Part shown: positions 6,495 through 6,599 of the stretch, one piece after another | Numbering within the stretch: the first letter of the stretch is position 1 | How the letters are laid out: each line of letters opens with the position of its first letter | Assembly: GCF_910579375.1 (NCBI RefSeq) | Contig: NZ_CAJTUJ010000109.1 | Span: 1-6,599 of the forward strand | Source of the DNA: an uncultured Rikenella sp. | GTDB taxonomy: Bacteria > Bacteroidota > Bacteroidia > Bacteroidales > Rikenellaceae | DNA length: 6,599 nucleotides | Reading direction: 5' to 3' | Position numbers and translations under genes: made by a program | The notes under the pieces: generated by a model | Told to the model about the DNA's origin: nothing | Databases searched by the model: none | The model's input: the letters and a program-made list of their open reading frames with translations, nothing else

Positions 6495-6511
6495 TGCAAA
6501 CGCAGTTTGCA
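6495..6511. repeat. Short hairpin 5
   Basis: tgcaaac / gtttgca with loop gca, a perfect seven-base-pair stem lying four bases before the 49-base dispersed repeat. Confidence 0.55.
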
Positions 6512-6515
6512 AAGT

Positions 6516-6564
6516 GCCGAGCGGCGAGGAGGAAAACGAGCGGAGCGAAGTTAAAAAGAACAGT
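6516..6564 (+). repeat. Dispersed 49-base repeat, copy B
   Basis: This copy matches copy A at 3692-3740 (opposite strand) at 48 of 49 bases. The two copies are inverted relative to each other and bracket hppA. It lies nearly 390 bases after the hppA stop and is not obviously part of any gene. The near identity across non-coding DNA, with divergent flanks, indicates a defined repeated unit. Confidence 0.85.
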
Positions 6565-6599
6565 TCCGGCCGGGGCAATGACCAGATCGCGCAGGCGCG

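Larger units (their letters stand above)
6128..6599. other. Non-coding hairpin-rich region downstream of hppA
   Basis: No supported gene lies in these 472 bases. Open frames on the minus strand here are arginine/serine-rich, lack family resemblance and run through hairpins, so I treat them as spurious. The region begins with the hppA terminator and then carries at least five further short-loop inverted repeats of unrelated sequence, ending in a 49-base dispersed repeat. No tRNA-like fold with a recognisable T-loop was seen. Confidence 0.6.

Noticed and set aside
6240..6511. CRISPR array
   Set aside because: The palindromes differ in sequence from one another and there is no repeated unit with regular spacers.
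6351..6578. Minus-strand open frame of 75 codons at the right end
   Set aside because: It runs through several hairpins and the dispersed repeat and has no domain. Such frames are common false genes in repeat DNA.

Overview
The window reads as chromosomal DNA of a GC-rich member of the Bacteroidales; Alistipes or a close relative is my best guess. Four things support this: a fused MurF-alanine racemase gene, a TrmH-type methyltransferase and a membrane pyrophosphatase of the form common in Bacteroidetes, absence of Shine-Dalgarno sequences before the chosen starts, and a Bacteroidetes-type -7 promoter box (TAnnTTTG) before murF-alr. Genus assignment is inference from remembered family resemblance, not from a search.

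Layout. Positions 1-585 (minus strand) hold two tandem, start-less fragments of a surface-protein C-terminal module of the Fibrobacter-succinogenes-major-domain type (C-type-lectin-like family). The fragment nearer murF-alr keeps only its tail and a stop codon; the next one is longer, appears frameshifted, and runs off the left edge. Positions 587-3001 (minus) encode the bifunctional MurF-Alr cell-wall enzyme, with its own promoter in the 89-base gap before it. Positions 3091-3633 (minus) encode a short SpoU/TrmH-family RNA 2'-O-ribose methyltransferase. A 277-base divergent region (3634-3910) separates it from the plus-strand gene hppA (3911-6127), a membrane ion-pumping pyrophosphatase followed by a very strong intrinsic terminator. 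The last 470 bases (6128-6599) contain no convincing gene but are packed with short hairpins and end in a 49-base element that recurs, inverted and with one mismatch, upstream of trmH.

How the parts relate. MurF-Alr makes D-alanine and attaches D-Ala-D-Ala to the peptidoglycan precursor. HppA recovers energy from the pyrophosphate released by biosynthesis as an ion gradient. TrmH modifies RNA. These are housekeeping genes and not an obvious single pathway. The unusual content lies at the two ends: the tandem module fragments at the left, which look like a silent cassette reservoir or the debris of one, and the hairpin and dispersed-repeat mosaic at the right.
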